NCBI GenBank assembly: GCA_040769125.1
Contig: JAXGLO010000001.1
Location: 1,302,001-1,366,000, forward strand
From: CAIXSE01 sp040769125
GTDB lineage: Bacteria > Actinomycetota > Thermoleophilia > UBA2241
DNA: 64,000 nucleotides
Direction: 5' to 3'
Shown: piece by piece, positions 17,371 through 24,145 of the stretch
Layout: each line of letters opens with the position of its first letter
Numbering within the stretch: the first letter of the stretch is position 1
Translations under genes and position numbers: made by a program
Notes under the pieces: generated by a model
What the model saw: the letters and a program-made list of their open reading frames with translations, nothing else
Told to the model about the DNA's origin: nothing
Database searches by the model: none

Positions 17371-17796
17371 CACCACAGCCCGGCCGCCCAGAATTGCGGC
17401 TCAGAGCCGCCTGGCGGCATCGTCGATCGCGCCGCCTTCGCCACCGCCGCCACACACCGCTACGCCTCAGCCTGCCGAGCGGCCGCGGCGTGCACAGCCC
17501 CATCGACGACCTGGTGGGAGAGAGGCAGTCTGCCTATCCCCAACCCTCAAGCCTGTGGCAGCGCCGAACACAGATAGCCGCGCCCGTCTGCGTTGTCGAC
17601 GACATGTGCAGACCGCCTGCTTGTGATTCGGCGCAACAGAAGGGGTCAAGTGACGGGGCGATGATGGACACAACCTCTGCGTCAGCTCCCGGCTGTCGCG
17701 AGCAGCAGCCCAGCTCATCGCGGCGCGGCCCCCTCCCGTCGCCTGACGTGAGGAGGCCGCGAGCATGAGCATGACGTGAGCGCAAAGCGCACAGGC
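17371..17796. other. Intergenic region without a supported gene
   Basis: About 425 nt after the XRE regulator. Open frames here have arginine/serine/proline-rich translations typical of non-coding GC-rich DNA. Just after the XRE stop there is a small hairpin (GCGGCT/AGCCGC around 17396-17410). Nothing else recognised. Confidence 0.4.
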
Positions 17797-17817
17797 AAGG
17801 CGCACGGCCGTGCCTTT
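17797..17817 (-). terminator. Hairpin after the Ig-like protein gene
   Basis: On the minus strand an imperfect hairpin (GCAC-GGCC-GTGC core extended by AAGG/CTTT pairing with a bulge) lies 8 nt after the stop codon at 17826-17828. The T-run is short. Confidence 0.45.
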
Positions 17818-17825
17818 GCCCACGA

Positions 17826-18821
17826 CTACTTGATCGTCAGCTTCTCGGCCTTCACCCTGCTGGCCCGGTTGCCGGCCAGGTCGGTGGCCTGCACGCACCA
17901 AGTGTAGCTGCCGCGCTTGAGGGTCGCCTTGAAGCGGTAGCTGAGCGCCTTGTTGGCGGCGACCCTGCCCAGGGGGATCCGCTTGACGATCTTGGCGCCC
18001 TTCCTGATCTCCAGCCGGGCGACCGCCTGACCGGAGCCGGGCAGGGCGTCGCTGATCCGGTAGCGCAGGGCTACCGTGCCGCGGTAGCGAACCGTGGCAC
18101 GGTTCGCCGTGGTCGTCGGGGCGCGGCGGTCGATGCGCACAAGCGCCGTCTCCGCCGCCGAGCGGTTGCCGGCGTGGTCGCTGGCCCGGTAGAGCGCCTC
18201 GCTCTCACCCTCGCCGCTGACGACCAGCGCGTTGCCGTCCGTCCAGCTGTCGCCGCCGTCTGTCGAGTACTCGATGCTCTCGACGCCGGAGAGCGCATCG
18301 CTGGCTGAGAAGAGGAGCCAGGCGGGCCAGTTCTGCCAGGTGTCATCGGCGCCTGAGAGGTTGAGCTGCGGCGCGGTTGCGTCGATGCGCACTTGGCAGC
18401 TCTCGGTCTCGCCGAGGTTCCCGGCGTTGTCGACCGCCCGGTAGCGCAGCTCGTGGATGCCCTCGCCGTTCACCTCGACCGAGTCCCCGCTGGTCCAGGC
18501 GTCGCCGTCCAGCCGGTACTCGGTGCGGGCTACGCCGGAGCCCTCGTCGCTGCCGGTGAGGGTGACGGTGAGCGCCTCCCTGCGCCAGCCGGCGGGGGCG
18601 TCGCTGGCGCAGGTCGGTGGGGTCTCATCGAGGAGGATGGTGGCGCTGGCCGTGCAGCTGCCGACGCTGTTGCGGAACTCGGCCGCGACGGTCTTCTGGC
18701 CGTCGCCGGCCGGCAGGGTCCAGTAGCGGGAGGGCGTGTAGCTCGTCCAGGCGCTCCAGGCCTGCCCGCTGTTACGCAGCCGCATCTGCGTCGCCTCGCT
18801 GACTGCGGCGTTGAGGCGCAC
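17826..18821 (-). CDS. Ig-like repeat protein, probable 3' half of a frameshifted secreted protein gene
   Basis: 331 residues from GTG 18821; the frame stays open upstream and there is no ribosome site, so this is probably not a real start. It contains at least three Ig-like/OmpL47-type modules of about 80-90 residues with E-Y-R-L-D-G or E-Y-S-T-D-G, G-x-H-E-L-R-Y-R-A-V-D-N-A-G-N and V-R-I-D-x-x-A-P linkers, and a last module with C-V-Q-A-T-D-L-A-G-N. Such modules sit in actinobacterial surface or exported proteins. The frame joins the VCBS-repeat half (18860-19408) if one base is added, or two removed, near 18880. Either pseudogene, assembly error or frameshifting. Substrate unknown. Confidence 0.6.
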   Translation of the reverse strand: MRLNAAVSEATQMRLRNSGQAWSAWTSYTPSRYWTLPAGDGQKTVAAEFRNSVGSCTASATILLDETPPTCASDAPAGWRREALTVTLTGSDEGSGVARTEYRLDGDAWTSGDSVEVNGEGIHELRYRAVDNAGNLGETESCQVRIDATAPQLNLSGADDTWQNWPAWLLFSASDALSGVESIEYSTDGGDSWTDGNALVVSGEGESEALYRASDHAGNRSAAETALVRIDRRAPTTTANRATVRYRGTVALRYRISDALPGSGQAVARLEIRKGAKIVKRIPLGRVAANKALSYRFKATLKRGSYTWCVQATDLAGNRASRVKAEKLTIK

Positions 18822-18859
18822 CAGTCGCTTGTTGGTGGTCGCCTGCCCGCCGTCTGCGG

Positions 18860-19408
18860 TCAGCGTCCGGCCGGTGGGCTCCAGAGGCCGAGCAGTACGC
18901 TGACGGTGTTGCTGCTAGCGTTCGCCGTCACCAGATCCAGCTTGCCGTCGCCGTTGAGGTCGGCGGCAGCGACCGAGAGGGGTTTGCCGCCGACGTCGTA
19001 GTCGACCTTGTCCGCGAACGTCCCGTCACCGTTGCCGAGCAGCACGCTGACGTTGCCGTTGTTGATAAAGTTCGCCGTCACCAGGTCGAGCTTGCCGTCG
19101 CCGTTGAGGTCGGCGGCGGCGACCGAGGTGGGACTGCTGCCGACGTCGCAGACGACCTGGTCCGCGAACGTCCCGTCACCGTTGCCGAGCAGCACGCTGA
19201 CCTTGCCGTCGCCATAGTTCGCCGTCACCAAGTCCGGCTTGCCGTCGCCGTTGAGGTCGGCGACAACGACTGATTGGGGATTGTTGCCGACAGGGTACGG
19301 CTGAGCCGGGGCATAGCCCTGCGCTGCGGCGCGGCCGGCCGCGAAGGCGCCGCCGGCCGCCAGGGCGATCAGCAGCAGGACGAGGGCGTGGAGAGAGCGG
19401 CGTCTCAT
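18860..19408 (-). CDS. Secreted FG-GAP/VCBS repeat protein, 5' half of a frameshifted gene
   Basis: 182 residues from ATG 19408 with AAGGAGG 5 nt upstream. Residues 1-30 are a Sec signal peptide (basic R-R-R, hydrophobic core, A-A-A-Q cleavage site). Then three near-identical repeats of about 48 residues: S-V-x-x-A-D-L-N-G-D-G-K-x-D-L-V-T-A-N ... V-S-V-L-L-G-N-G-D-G-T-F. Each D-x-N-G-D-G-x-x-D is a calcium-binding loop of integrin-like FG-GAP blades. The third repeat ends abruptly at V-L-L-G, followed by nine out-of-pattern residues and TGA; the neighbouring frame then continues as sensible Ig-like protein. The intact product would be about 530 residues, exported. Confidence 0.65.
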   Translation of the reverse strand: MRRRSLHALVLLLIALAAGGAFAAGRAAAQGYAPAQPYPVGNNPQSVVVADLNGDGKPDLVTANYGDGKVSVLLGNGDGTFADQVVCDVGSSPTSVAAADLNGDGKLDLVTANFINNGNVSVLLGNGDGTFADKVDYDVGGKPLSVAAADLNGDGKLDLVTANASSNTVSVLLGLWSPPAGR

Positions 19409-19490
19409 GGCGACCTCCTTGTCGGCGACGTGACGGGGTGCCGGGCGGATATACACCTACGTAATCGTACACTTCCTGCTGTTCGGCAGC

Positions 19491-19571
19491 CAGGCTGAGA
19501 AGCCTGGGGAGCCGTTCCGCTGCGGCGCCGCGGCGGAACGGCGAAAGGCGCCCCCGGGAGGGCGCCCTTCG
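19491..19571. repeat. Three consecutive strong hairpins
   Basis: CAGGCT-GAGA-AGCCTG (19491-19506), a perfect 10-bp stem GCCGTTCCGC/GCGGAACGGC (19511-19542) with a self-complementary loop, and CGAAAGGCGCC/GGCGCCCTTCG with one mismatch (19542-19571). They separate the start of the VCBS gene from the duplicated 3' remnant. On the minus strand they follow that remnant and could have been its terminators. Confidence 0.5.
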
Positions 19572-19583
19572 CGCGGTTCGGTT

Positions 19584-19713
19584 CCTTTGCCCACGACCGC
19601 CTGACCGCAGCCGGGCAGGCGGTCGCTGATCCGGTAGCGCAGGGTCACCGTGCGGCGGTAGCGGACCGTGGCGCCGTTCGCCGTGGTGGTCGGGGCGCGG
19701 CGGTCGATGCGCG
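19584..19713 (-). pseudogene. Deleted duplicate of the 3' end of the Ig-like gene
   Basis: About 117 nt (19597-19713) match 18025-18135 of the Ig-like gene closely, including the coding of R-I-D-R-R-A-P-T-T-T-A-N and L-R-Y-R-I-S-D. At its 3' side the copy jumps directly to the 14 nt that in the intact gene start at its stop codon and run into the 3' flank (17813-17826; copy 19584-19597). The roughly 195 nt coding for the last module, present in the intact gene, are missing. Similarity stops at 19713 on the other side. This is a remnant, not a working gene. Confidence 0.6.
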
Positions 19714-20061
19714 CCTTGAAACCGGCCAAGAGCCGTTCAGTTGCAGACCGGCGCTGACAACCCATGCTCCGAACGAGCTGGGTGAGCCGCCCGAGCATCA
19801 GTCTGGAGCGGCTTTGCTCACGCGAGAGCCACCGCCCGACAGCCACCGGACAAGGCCTTTGTGCATCAGCGGCCCCTGGCGCATCAGCTATCTCGAGCGA
19901 TGGCCGTTGCCGTGACGAACGCGCCGGGCGAAGCAGGAGCGGCTGCCGGTAAGCTGTTGACAGAGAGACGATGAAGCTAGCTGGACTCCTAAGGCGTCGC
20001 AGCTAGATGTAGCCGCGGCGCACGCAGCTTATCCGCGGTGCGTTGGCCGCAACGCCGTTCC
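19714..20061. other. Intergenic region, nothing recognised
   Basis: About 350 nt between the duplicated remnant and the stop of the kinase-like gene. Frames on both strands are short or have non-protein-like composition. A TTGACA occurs at about 19958 on the plus strand without a matching -10. Confidence 0.35.
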
Positions 20062-20991
20062 CTACGAGCCGTCAGGCAGCTCCGTGGACACCGCGCAGCG
20101 ACCACTGCCAGACGGCGCGCACCAGCGGCACAGGTTCGCCGCGAGCACCTCAGGCAAGACCGCGACAAGGTCCGCCGCGTGCATCGCGGGAGTGGCGCCC
20201 ATGACCTCGCCTGCCTTCCGGTTCGCGAGACACGCGCAGCGAGCCGCATCGACGGTGGGAAAGCCGGCCGCCAGGAACGCCGCGGCAAGCCCGGTCACCG
20301 TGTCGCCGGTGCCGCCGATCGCTTCGAGCTCGGGCACGCAGGGATCAGTAACCTCGTGCGCAACTACACCGTCCCTCGCGATCAGGTCGCGCGCGCCCTT
20401 CACGAGCAGCGTTCTCGCCGAGCCCCCGGTCTCGTGCGCACGCGTCACGAGCGTGACCGGGTCGAACGTCTCGGTACCGAAGAGGTACTGCGACACGTAG
20501 GCCGGATGGGTCACGTCCGGGTCCGCCAGAAAGCCGACCTCGCCGGCATCCGGGGTCATCAGCTCGAAGCGTGAGGCGAGGCCGGCAGCCTTTGCCGCGT
20601 ACATCCCGCCCGCATCGGCCACGAGCAGCGCGTTGGGCGCGACTGCGGCGAGCCGATCGACCGCGCGACGCATGAGCGCCATGACCGGCTGCATGTAGTG
20701 CAACGCCACGACCGACGGCCTCAGCTCGCCGCGCACCGCGTCGACGAGCTCGCCGAAGACCGCCCTCGTGCCCTCACCGCGCCCGATGTCGCCGGCGACC
20801 AGCGCGTAGGGCGCCGCCGTGTCGAGATGCGACGTCACCTGCACCGCGGCGCCGAGCATCGCCGACGTGCCCTGCGCGCTGGGCACGGGCGCACCGCCGA
20901 TCATCACTGTGCCGTCAGCGGCCATTGAGACCGGACCTTTGAGCACCGGCCCTCCGGATACGGGATAGGTAGCGACGACGAGCAGCGTCAT
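20062..20991 (-). CDS. YjeF-C/NAD(P)HX-dehydratase-like kinase-fold protein of the selenium-type operon
   Basis: 309 residues, ATG 20991 overlapping the upstream stop (ATGA). Ribokinase-superfamily fold of the NAD(P)HX dehydratase type: A-D-A-G-G-M-Y, M-T-P-D-A-G-E-V (counterpart of T-P-H-P-G-E), L-V-K-G-A-R-D and G-G-T-G-D (226-230) with catalytic-type Asp230. It lacks the N-terminal epimerase half of Nnr proteins. Unusual Cys residues lie behind the core: Cys252, Cys254 and a C-terminal cluster Cys288, Cys291, Cys299. Being last in an operon with yedE, tusA and a DUF3343 gene suggests a role in selenium or sulfur handling instead of nicotinamide repair. The substrate cannot be told from sequence. 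Confidence 0.7.
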   Translation of the reverse strand: MTLLVVATYPVSGGPVLKGPVSMAADGTVMIGGAPVPSAQGTSAMLGAAVQVTSHLDTAAPYALVAGDIGRGEGTRAVFGELVDAVRGELRPSVVALHYMQPVMALMRRAVDRLAAVAPNALLVADAGGMYAAKAAGLASRFELMTPDAGEVGFLADPDVTHPAYVSQYLFGTETFDPVTLVTRAHETGGSARTLLVKGARDLIARDGVVAHEVTDPCVPELEAIGGTGDTVTGLAAAFLAAGFPTVDAARCACLANRKAGEVMGATPAMHAADLVAVLPEVLAANLCRWCAPSGSGRCAVSTELPDGS

Positions 20992-21539
20992 TCGGCGGCT
21001 CCCTCGAGCCGGCGACGCGCCTCGAGGTAGGCCCGGTCCAGCATGAGGCCACAGAGCGTGTAGCCGAGCTGCTTCGGCCGGGGCGCCTCGTGAAGAGGCT
21101 TTCCGACCATCTCGAGGTTGAGGTAGGGGATGTCGGGGCAGCCGCCGCCCGACGTGTTCACGATGATTCCGCTGGCCTTCTCGACCACGATCTTCATGTT
21201 CCCGGCGCGCACCATCAGCCACTCGCCGAAGTCCACCGTTGTCACCAGGCCACTGACCTGAGCCAAGCCTTCGGCGTCGTCGATCCACTCGCGCATCGGC
21301 ACGTTCGCCGCAGCGAGCACACGCTCCGCACCCACGTGCTCCACGCGCGGCAGCGCTACAGACAGATCGCAGCCGGCCCGCAGATGCGACGGTGGGGCGA
21401 CGAGCTTGACGTCGTAGCCCTCGGCCAGCAGCGTCCGCTCGGCGTCGAGCGCGTCGTTCACCGTATCGAAGAGGAAGAGCCCGAGCGCCTCTGTGGCGCC
21501 CGGGCTCTTCCTGGTCTTCTTCTTCCTGCGGAAGAACAT
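20988..21539 (-). CDS. DUF3343 domain protein, putative Se/S carrier
   Basis: 183 residues. After a basic start, residues 18-70 match DUF3343 (L-F-L-F-D-T-V-N-D-A-L-D-A-E-R-T-L-L, then Cys57 in R-A-G-C-D-L-S), a small fold found next to selenium genes and proposed to carry selenium or sulfur on a cysteine. A second domain follows (about 105-175) with I-V-N-T-S-G-G-G-C-P-D-I-P-Y-L (Cys134) and T-L-C-G (Cys163), which I know only as accompanying DUF3343/TusA-type proteins. Two nt after tusA, ATGA overlap with the kinase-like gene. Function is inferred from association only. Confidence 0.72.
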   Translation of the reverse strand: MFFRRKKKTRKSPGATEALGLFLFDTVNDALDAERTLLAEGYDVKLVAPPSHLRAGCDLSVALPRVEHVGAERVLAAANVPMREWIDDAEGLAQVSGLVTTVDFGEWLMVRAGNMKIVVEKASGIIVNTSGGGCPDIPYLNLEMVGKPLHEAPRPKQLGYTLCGLMLDRAYLEARRRLEGAAE

Positions 21540-21541
21540 GC

Positions 21542-21757
21542 TCAGCTGCGAACGCCCTTGATCCGGTACTCGCCGGCCGACTCCTCGACCGTGACTTCGT
21601 ACCCTTCATCGGACAGAAACGCCGTCACATTCGCCTTGGCAGTACCGCTGTCGGCGAGGACCAGGATCTCGGCGGGCCCGTCCTCAAGCGCCTTTTTGGT
21701 GTGCATGAGCGGCGTCGGGCAGGAGAGCCCCCGCACATCGACTTCCTTCATCGTCAT
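21542..21757 (-). CDS. tusA: TusA/SirA/YedF-type sulfur (selenium) carrier protein
   Basis: 71 residues. The TusA signature is at the N-terminus: V-D-x-R-G-L-S-C-P-T-P-L with active Cys13 in C-P-x-P, then the G-x-A-E-I-L-V-L-A-D and V-T-A-F-L-S-D-E-G-Y segments of the two-layer fold. Two ATGs are possible (21757 and 21751); both keep the motif. Family proteins relay persulfide sulfur; the YedF branch is tied to selenium metabolism. Ten nt downstream of the YedE transporter and 2 nt before the DUF3343 gene, so carrier and transporter are probably partners. Confidence 0.88.
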   Translation of the reverse strand: MTMKEVDVRGLSCPTPLMHTKKALEDGPAEILVLADSGTAKANVTAFLSDEGYEVTVEESAGEYRIKGVRS

Positions 21758-21767
21758 GTTCCTTTCC

Positions 21768-23027
21768 CTATGCCGTCTTGCGGGAACCGAATATGGCCAC
21801 CGCAGCGAGAACAACCGCCATCACGCCCATGGCGAGCCATGCGTTCGGCGCCAGTCCTTTCCCCGAAGAAGCGAGCGCTGCCCAGTGCATGAAGCCGGCG
21901 CCCACGAACATCCCCGCGACGGCGGACGTCGAGTCGAGATCGCCCTCGCAGCCCATGATCAGCTGGCGGAGCGGGCACCCGCCCAGCAGCATCGCCGCGA
22001 ACGTCGCGATGGTCATCGCCGCGAAGCTCCCGAGCGCGTCGTTGTGCGCGACCGGCTGGTCGGCAAAGCCCAGGTTGTACTGCCCGAGGAGCATGTTCAC
22101 GAGCGTCGCGCCCACCAGCAGGCCGACCACGCCGAACAGCAGGTCGAAGCGCCTGATGAGGATCGCGTCGCGGATACCCCCGATGGAGCAGAAACGGCTG
22201 CGCTGCGCCACCACGCCGATGGCGAGGCCGGCGATCAGCGACACCCACAGCGCCGCGCGCTTGCCGCAGGGCTGCGGCTTGGCGGCCTTGACCGACTCGG
22301 CGCTCGCCGCCACGCTGCCGTCGGCAGCCACGATGGAGCCGTCGGGTGCAAGTGTGCCACCTTCGGGCTTCAGGACCTTCGAGGGCGCATCATCGGTTTT
22401 GAGGAACACCGCCGGAGGCTTGTCGCCGGTCGCGAGCGCGCCTGCCGTGGTCTGGGTCGCGAACTCCGGCTTCGTGCCGTACGTGCTGATGAGCGCGAAC
22501 GCGAGCAGCACCACGGCGACCGCCGGCAGGATGTAGCCCAGCGGCCGGGCCATGGACTTCGCGCGCCCAAGGTTGAAGCCCCGCTTCAGGGCGACGATGC
22601 CGAGCAGCACACCGGCGACGATGCCCAGGACACCCCAGAGCGCGGTGAGATCGCCGCCGCCCAGCCTGATCCAGGCGCGTACCGTGCAGCCCAGGAAGAC
22701 CAGGGCGCCGCACATGAAGATGAAGCCCAGAACGAAGCGCAAGATGGAGGCGCTGCCTCCGCGCGAGCGGAACTCCCGCGTGACGAGCGCCGCCCCCAGG
22801 CCACCGAACATGATGCCGATGATCTCCGGCCTGATGTACGCGACGGCCCCCTGATTGGTGACGCCGCCCACGAAGAAGCCCGTGATGTCGCGCAGGAAGC
22901 AGGCGATGCAGAGCCCCATGTTGCCCGGATTGCCCTTGCTCACCAGCCAGGCGGCAGCCGCCCCGATGAACAGTCCCGCGCCCCCCACGATCCATGCGGT
23001 GGGGCCGATCACCCTGCGCTTGGTCAT
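21768..23027 (-). CDS. yedE: YeeE/YedE family membrane transporter, selenium-metabolism type
   Basis: 419 residues, about ten to twelve membrane segments in two halves joined by a polar loop (about 190-265). First half: G-N-M-G-L-C-I-A-C-F-L-R-D-I-T-G and Y-I-R-P-E-I-I-G, then G-A-L-V-F-L-G-C; second half: R-S-R-F-C-S-I-G-G-I-R-D, G-G-C-P-L-R-Q-L-I-M-G-C-E-G-D. The Cys-containing repeats match the thiosulfate transporter YeeE, and the first-half motif resembles the YedE/FdhT subgroup that co-occurs with selenium use. RBS GGAGGG 3 nt before ATG 23027. Likely imports a reduced sulfur or selenium species for the downstream TusA and DUF3343 proteins. No selD/selA in the window, so selenium use is not proven. 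Confidence 0.85.
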   Translation of the reverse strand: MTKRRVIGPTAWIVGGAGLFIGAAAAWLVSKGNPGNMGLCIACFLRDITGFFVGGVTNQGAVAYIRPEIIGIMFGGLGAALVTREFRSRGGSASILRFVLGFIFMCGALVFLGCTVRAWIRLGGGDLTALWGVLGIVAGVLLGIVALKRGFNLGRAKSMARPLGYILPAVAVVLLAFALISTYGTKPEFATQTTAGALATGDKPPAVFLKTDDAPSKVLKPEGGTLAPDGSIVAADGSVAASAESVKAAKPQPCGKRAALWVSLIAGLAIGVVAQRSRFCSIGGIRDAILIRRFDLLFGVVGLLVGATLVNMLLGQYNLGFADQPVAHNDALGSFAAMTIATFAAMLLGGCPLRQLIMGCEGDLDSTSAVAGMFVGAGFMHWAALASSGKGLAPNAWLAMGVMAVVLAAVAIFGSRKTA

Positions 23028-23078
23028 TCGCCCTCCAATAGCCTCGTATTAGTGCGGACGTAATCGCCTTTCGCGTCA

Positions 23079-23108
23079 CTTATAGCACCACGCGCGCATT
23101 GCGCTCAA
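23079..23108 (-). promoter_or_regulatory. Promoter of the yedE operon
   Basis: Minus strand: TTGAGC (23108-23103), 18-nt spacer, TATAAG (23084-23079), 51 nt before the yedE start. A good housekeeping-sigma match. The stretch behind it up to the tRNA terminator (23109-23314) holds no gene I can support. Confidence 0.6.
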
Positions 23109-23314
23109 CTCGTACACAGTGCGCTCGACTAGAGGCCACGATGGGTTCCAGGAGCGGCCTGCCTTGGCTGGCTCGGAGCGCGTCCTGCACTCGACCTGCC
23201 ACGACCGTCGACTTGCTGGCGCTCGCTCAGTGGTGCGCACAACCTCGCCGAGCACCAGCTGCTGCCCCATGGCGAACGTCTCATGTGCATGCCGCCGAAG
23301 CAGATACGTGCGAG

Positions 23315-23335
23315 AAAAGCGCCCCTGTGCAGGGG
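23315..23335 (-). terminator. Rho-independent terminator of tRNA-Pro
   Basis: Minus strand: CCCCT-GCAC-AGGGG stem-loop followed by CGC and TTTT, 8 nt behind the encoded CCA end of the tRNA. Confidence 0.75.
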
Positions 23336-23343
23336 AGAGAGGA

Positions 23344-23421
23344 TGGTCGGCGTGGCCAGATTTGAACTGGCGACCCCTAGTCCCCCAGACTAGTGCGCTA
23401 ACCAGGCTGCGCCACACGCCG
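23344..23421 (-). tRNA. tRNA-Pro (anticodon GGG)
   Basis: Cloverleaf on the minus strand: acceptor CGGCGTG (23421-23415) pairs with CACGCCG (23354-23348), discriminator A and an encoded CCA (23346-23344). Anticodon stem CTAGT/ACTAG encloses CTGGGGG, giving anticodon GGG (reads CCC and CCU). The T arm has the GTTCAAATC loop. 78 nt including CCA. Single tRNA, own terminator immediately downstream. Confidence 0.95.
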
Positions 23422-23534
23422 ACCGTACAGCCGGGTATTGTAGCACAGCGCCCCGCACAGGCTCGTACGAGGCCCGCTCTGCCGTTCTCCCAAACGCGCG
23501 CAGCTCGGCGCACACCTGCTAAACTAACCCGTAA

Positions 23535-24086
23535 ATGCCGGGATTCGTGGAGCATCTTCCGAACGCGCTCACCGTCGCCCGCCTCTGCGCACTCCCGGTC
23601 ATCGTGGTGGTGTACGGAGCCGACGCCCCGGAGGCGAGCTGGACCGCCGCCGTAATCGTGCTCGTCGCCGCGCTCACCGACGTCGCCGATGGGTTCATCG
23701 CGCGCCGCTTTGGAGCTCAGAGCGAGTTCGGCCGCTGGGTCGACCCCATCGTCGACCGTCTGTTCTTCTTCACCATCGTCGCCATGCTCTGGTACCACGG
23801 CACACTGCCCGCGTGGGCGACGCTGCCACTGCTTGTTCGCGACGGCGTCATCCTCGTTCTGGCCGTGCCCATGCGCCGCTTCACGCAGGAGAGGCCGCAG
23901 ATCAGCCGCTGGGGCAGGCTCGCCAACTTCATCCTCGTCTGCGCGCTCCTACTGTTCATCATCGACGTACGGACGCTCGGCTGGAGCTTCTTCGCGGCGG
24001 GCGGCGCCCTGTACGTCGGGACCGGCGTGCTGTACGCGACTCGCGCGGTTGCCTGGTTCCTGAGATCCCGCGCACTACGCCTTTGA
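23535..24086 (+). CDS. CDP-alcohol phosphatidyltransferase
   Basis: 183-residue integral membrane enzyme. The family signature is complete: D49-x2-D52-G53-x2-A56-R57-x8-G66-x3-D70-x3-D74. About five or six membrane segments. It uses CDP-diacylglycerol and an alcohol acceptor (glycerol phosphate, inositol phosphate or a sugar alcohol phosphate); the acceptor is not deducible. A second, more typical PgsA is encoded at 46021-46614, so this is a paralogue with its own job. TAAACT at 23520-23525, 9 nt before ATG, and no Shine-Dalgarno suggest a leaderless message. Next gene is the sugar nucleotidyltransferase fusion. Confidence 0.85.
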   Translation: MPGFVEHLPNALTVARLCALPVIVVVYGADAPEASWTAAVIVLVAALTDVADGFIARRFGAQSEFGRWVDPIVDRLFFFTIVAMLWYHGTLPAWATLPLLVRDGVILVLAVPMRRFTQERPQISRWGRLANFILVCALLLFIIDVRTLGWSFFAAGGALYVGTGVLYATRAVAWFLRSRALRL

Positions 24087-24145
24087 TACGATACGGTCGA
24101 GAAGCACAGCATCCGACCTTCGGGCCGAAAGGGATGGTGAGGTCA

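Noticed and set aside
13747..17376. 1209-codon open frame on the minus strand opposite ispG and proS
   Set aside because: It runs antisense to well-supported genes, has no recognisable domains and arises from GC-rich third codon positions. Similar antisense frames at 3488-4945 and 51873-54359 were rejected for the same reason.
17394..17768. 125-codon frame downstream of the XRE regulator as an antitoxin/toxin partner
   Set aside because: Translation is Arg/Ser/Pro-rich without a fold signature, no ribosome site, and codon use unlike its neighbours.
18860..18862. TGA between the VCBS and Ig-like halves as a selenocysteine codon, tempting because of the nearby selenium-type operon
   Set aside because: The two halves are in different reading frames (38 nt between the stop and the GTG), so reading TGA as Sec would not join them, and the residues around it do not fit either domain.
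23344..23421. tRNA-Pro as an att site of an integrated island covering 17-23 kb
   Set aside because: No integrase gene and no direct repeat of the tRNA 3' end were found in the region.
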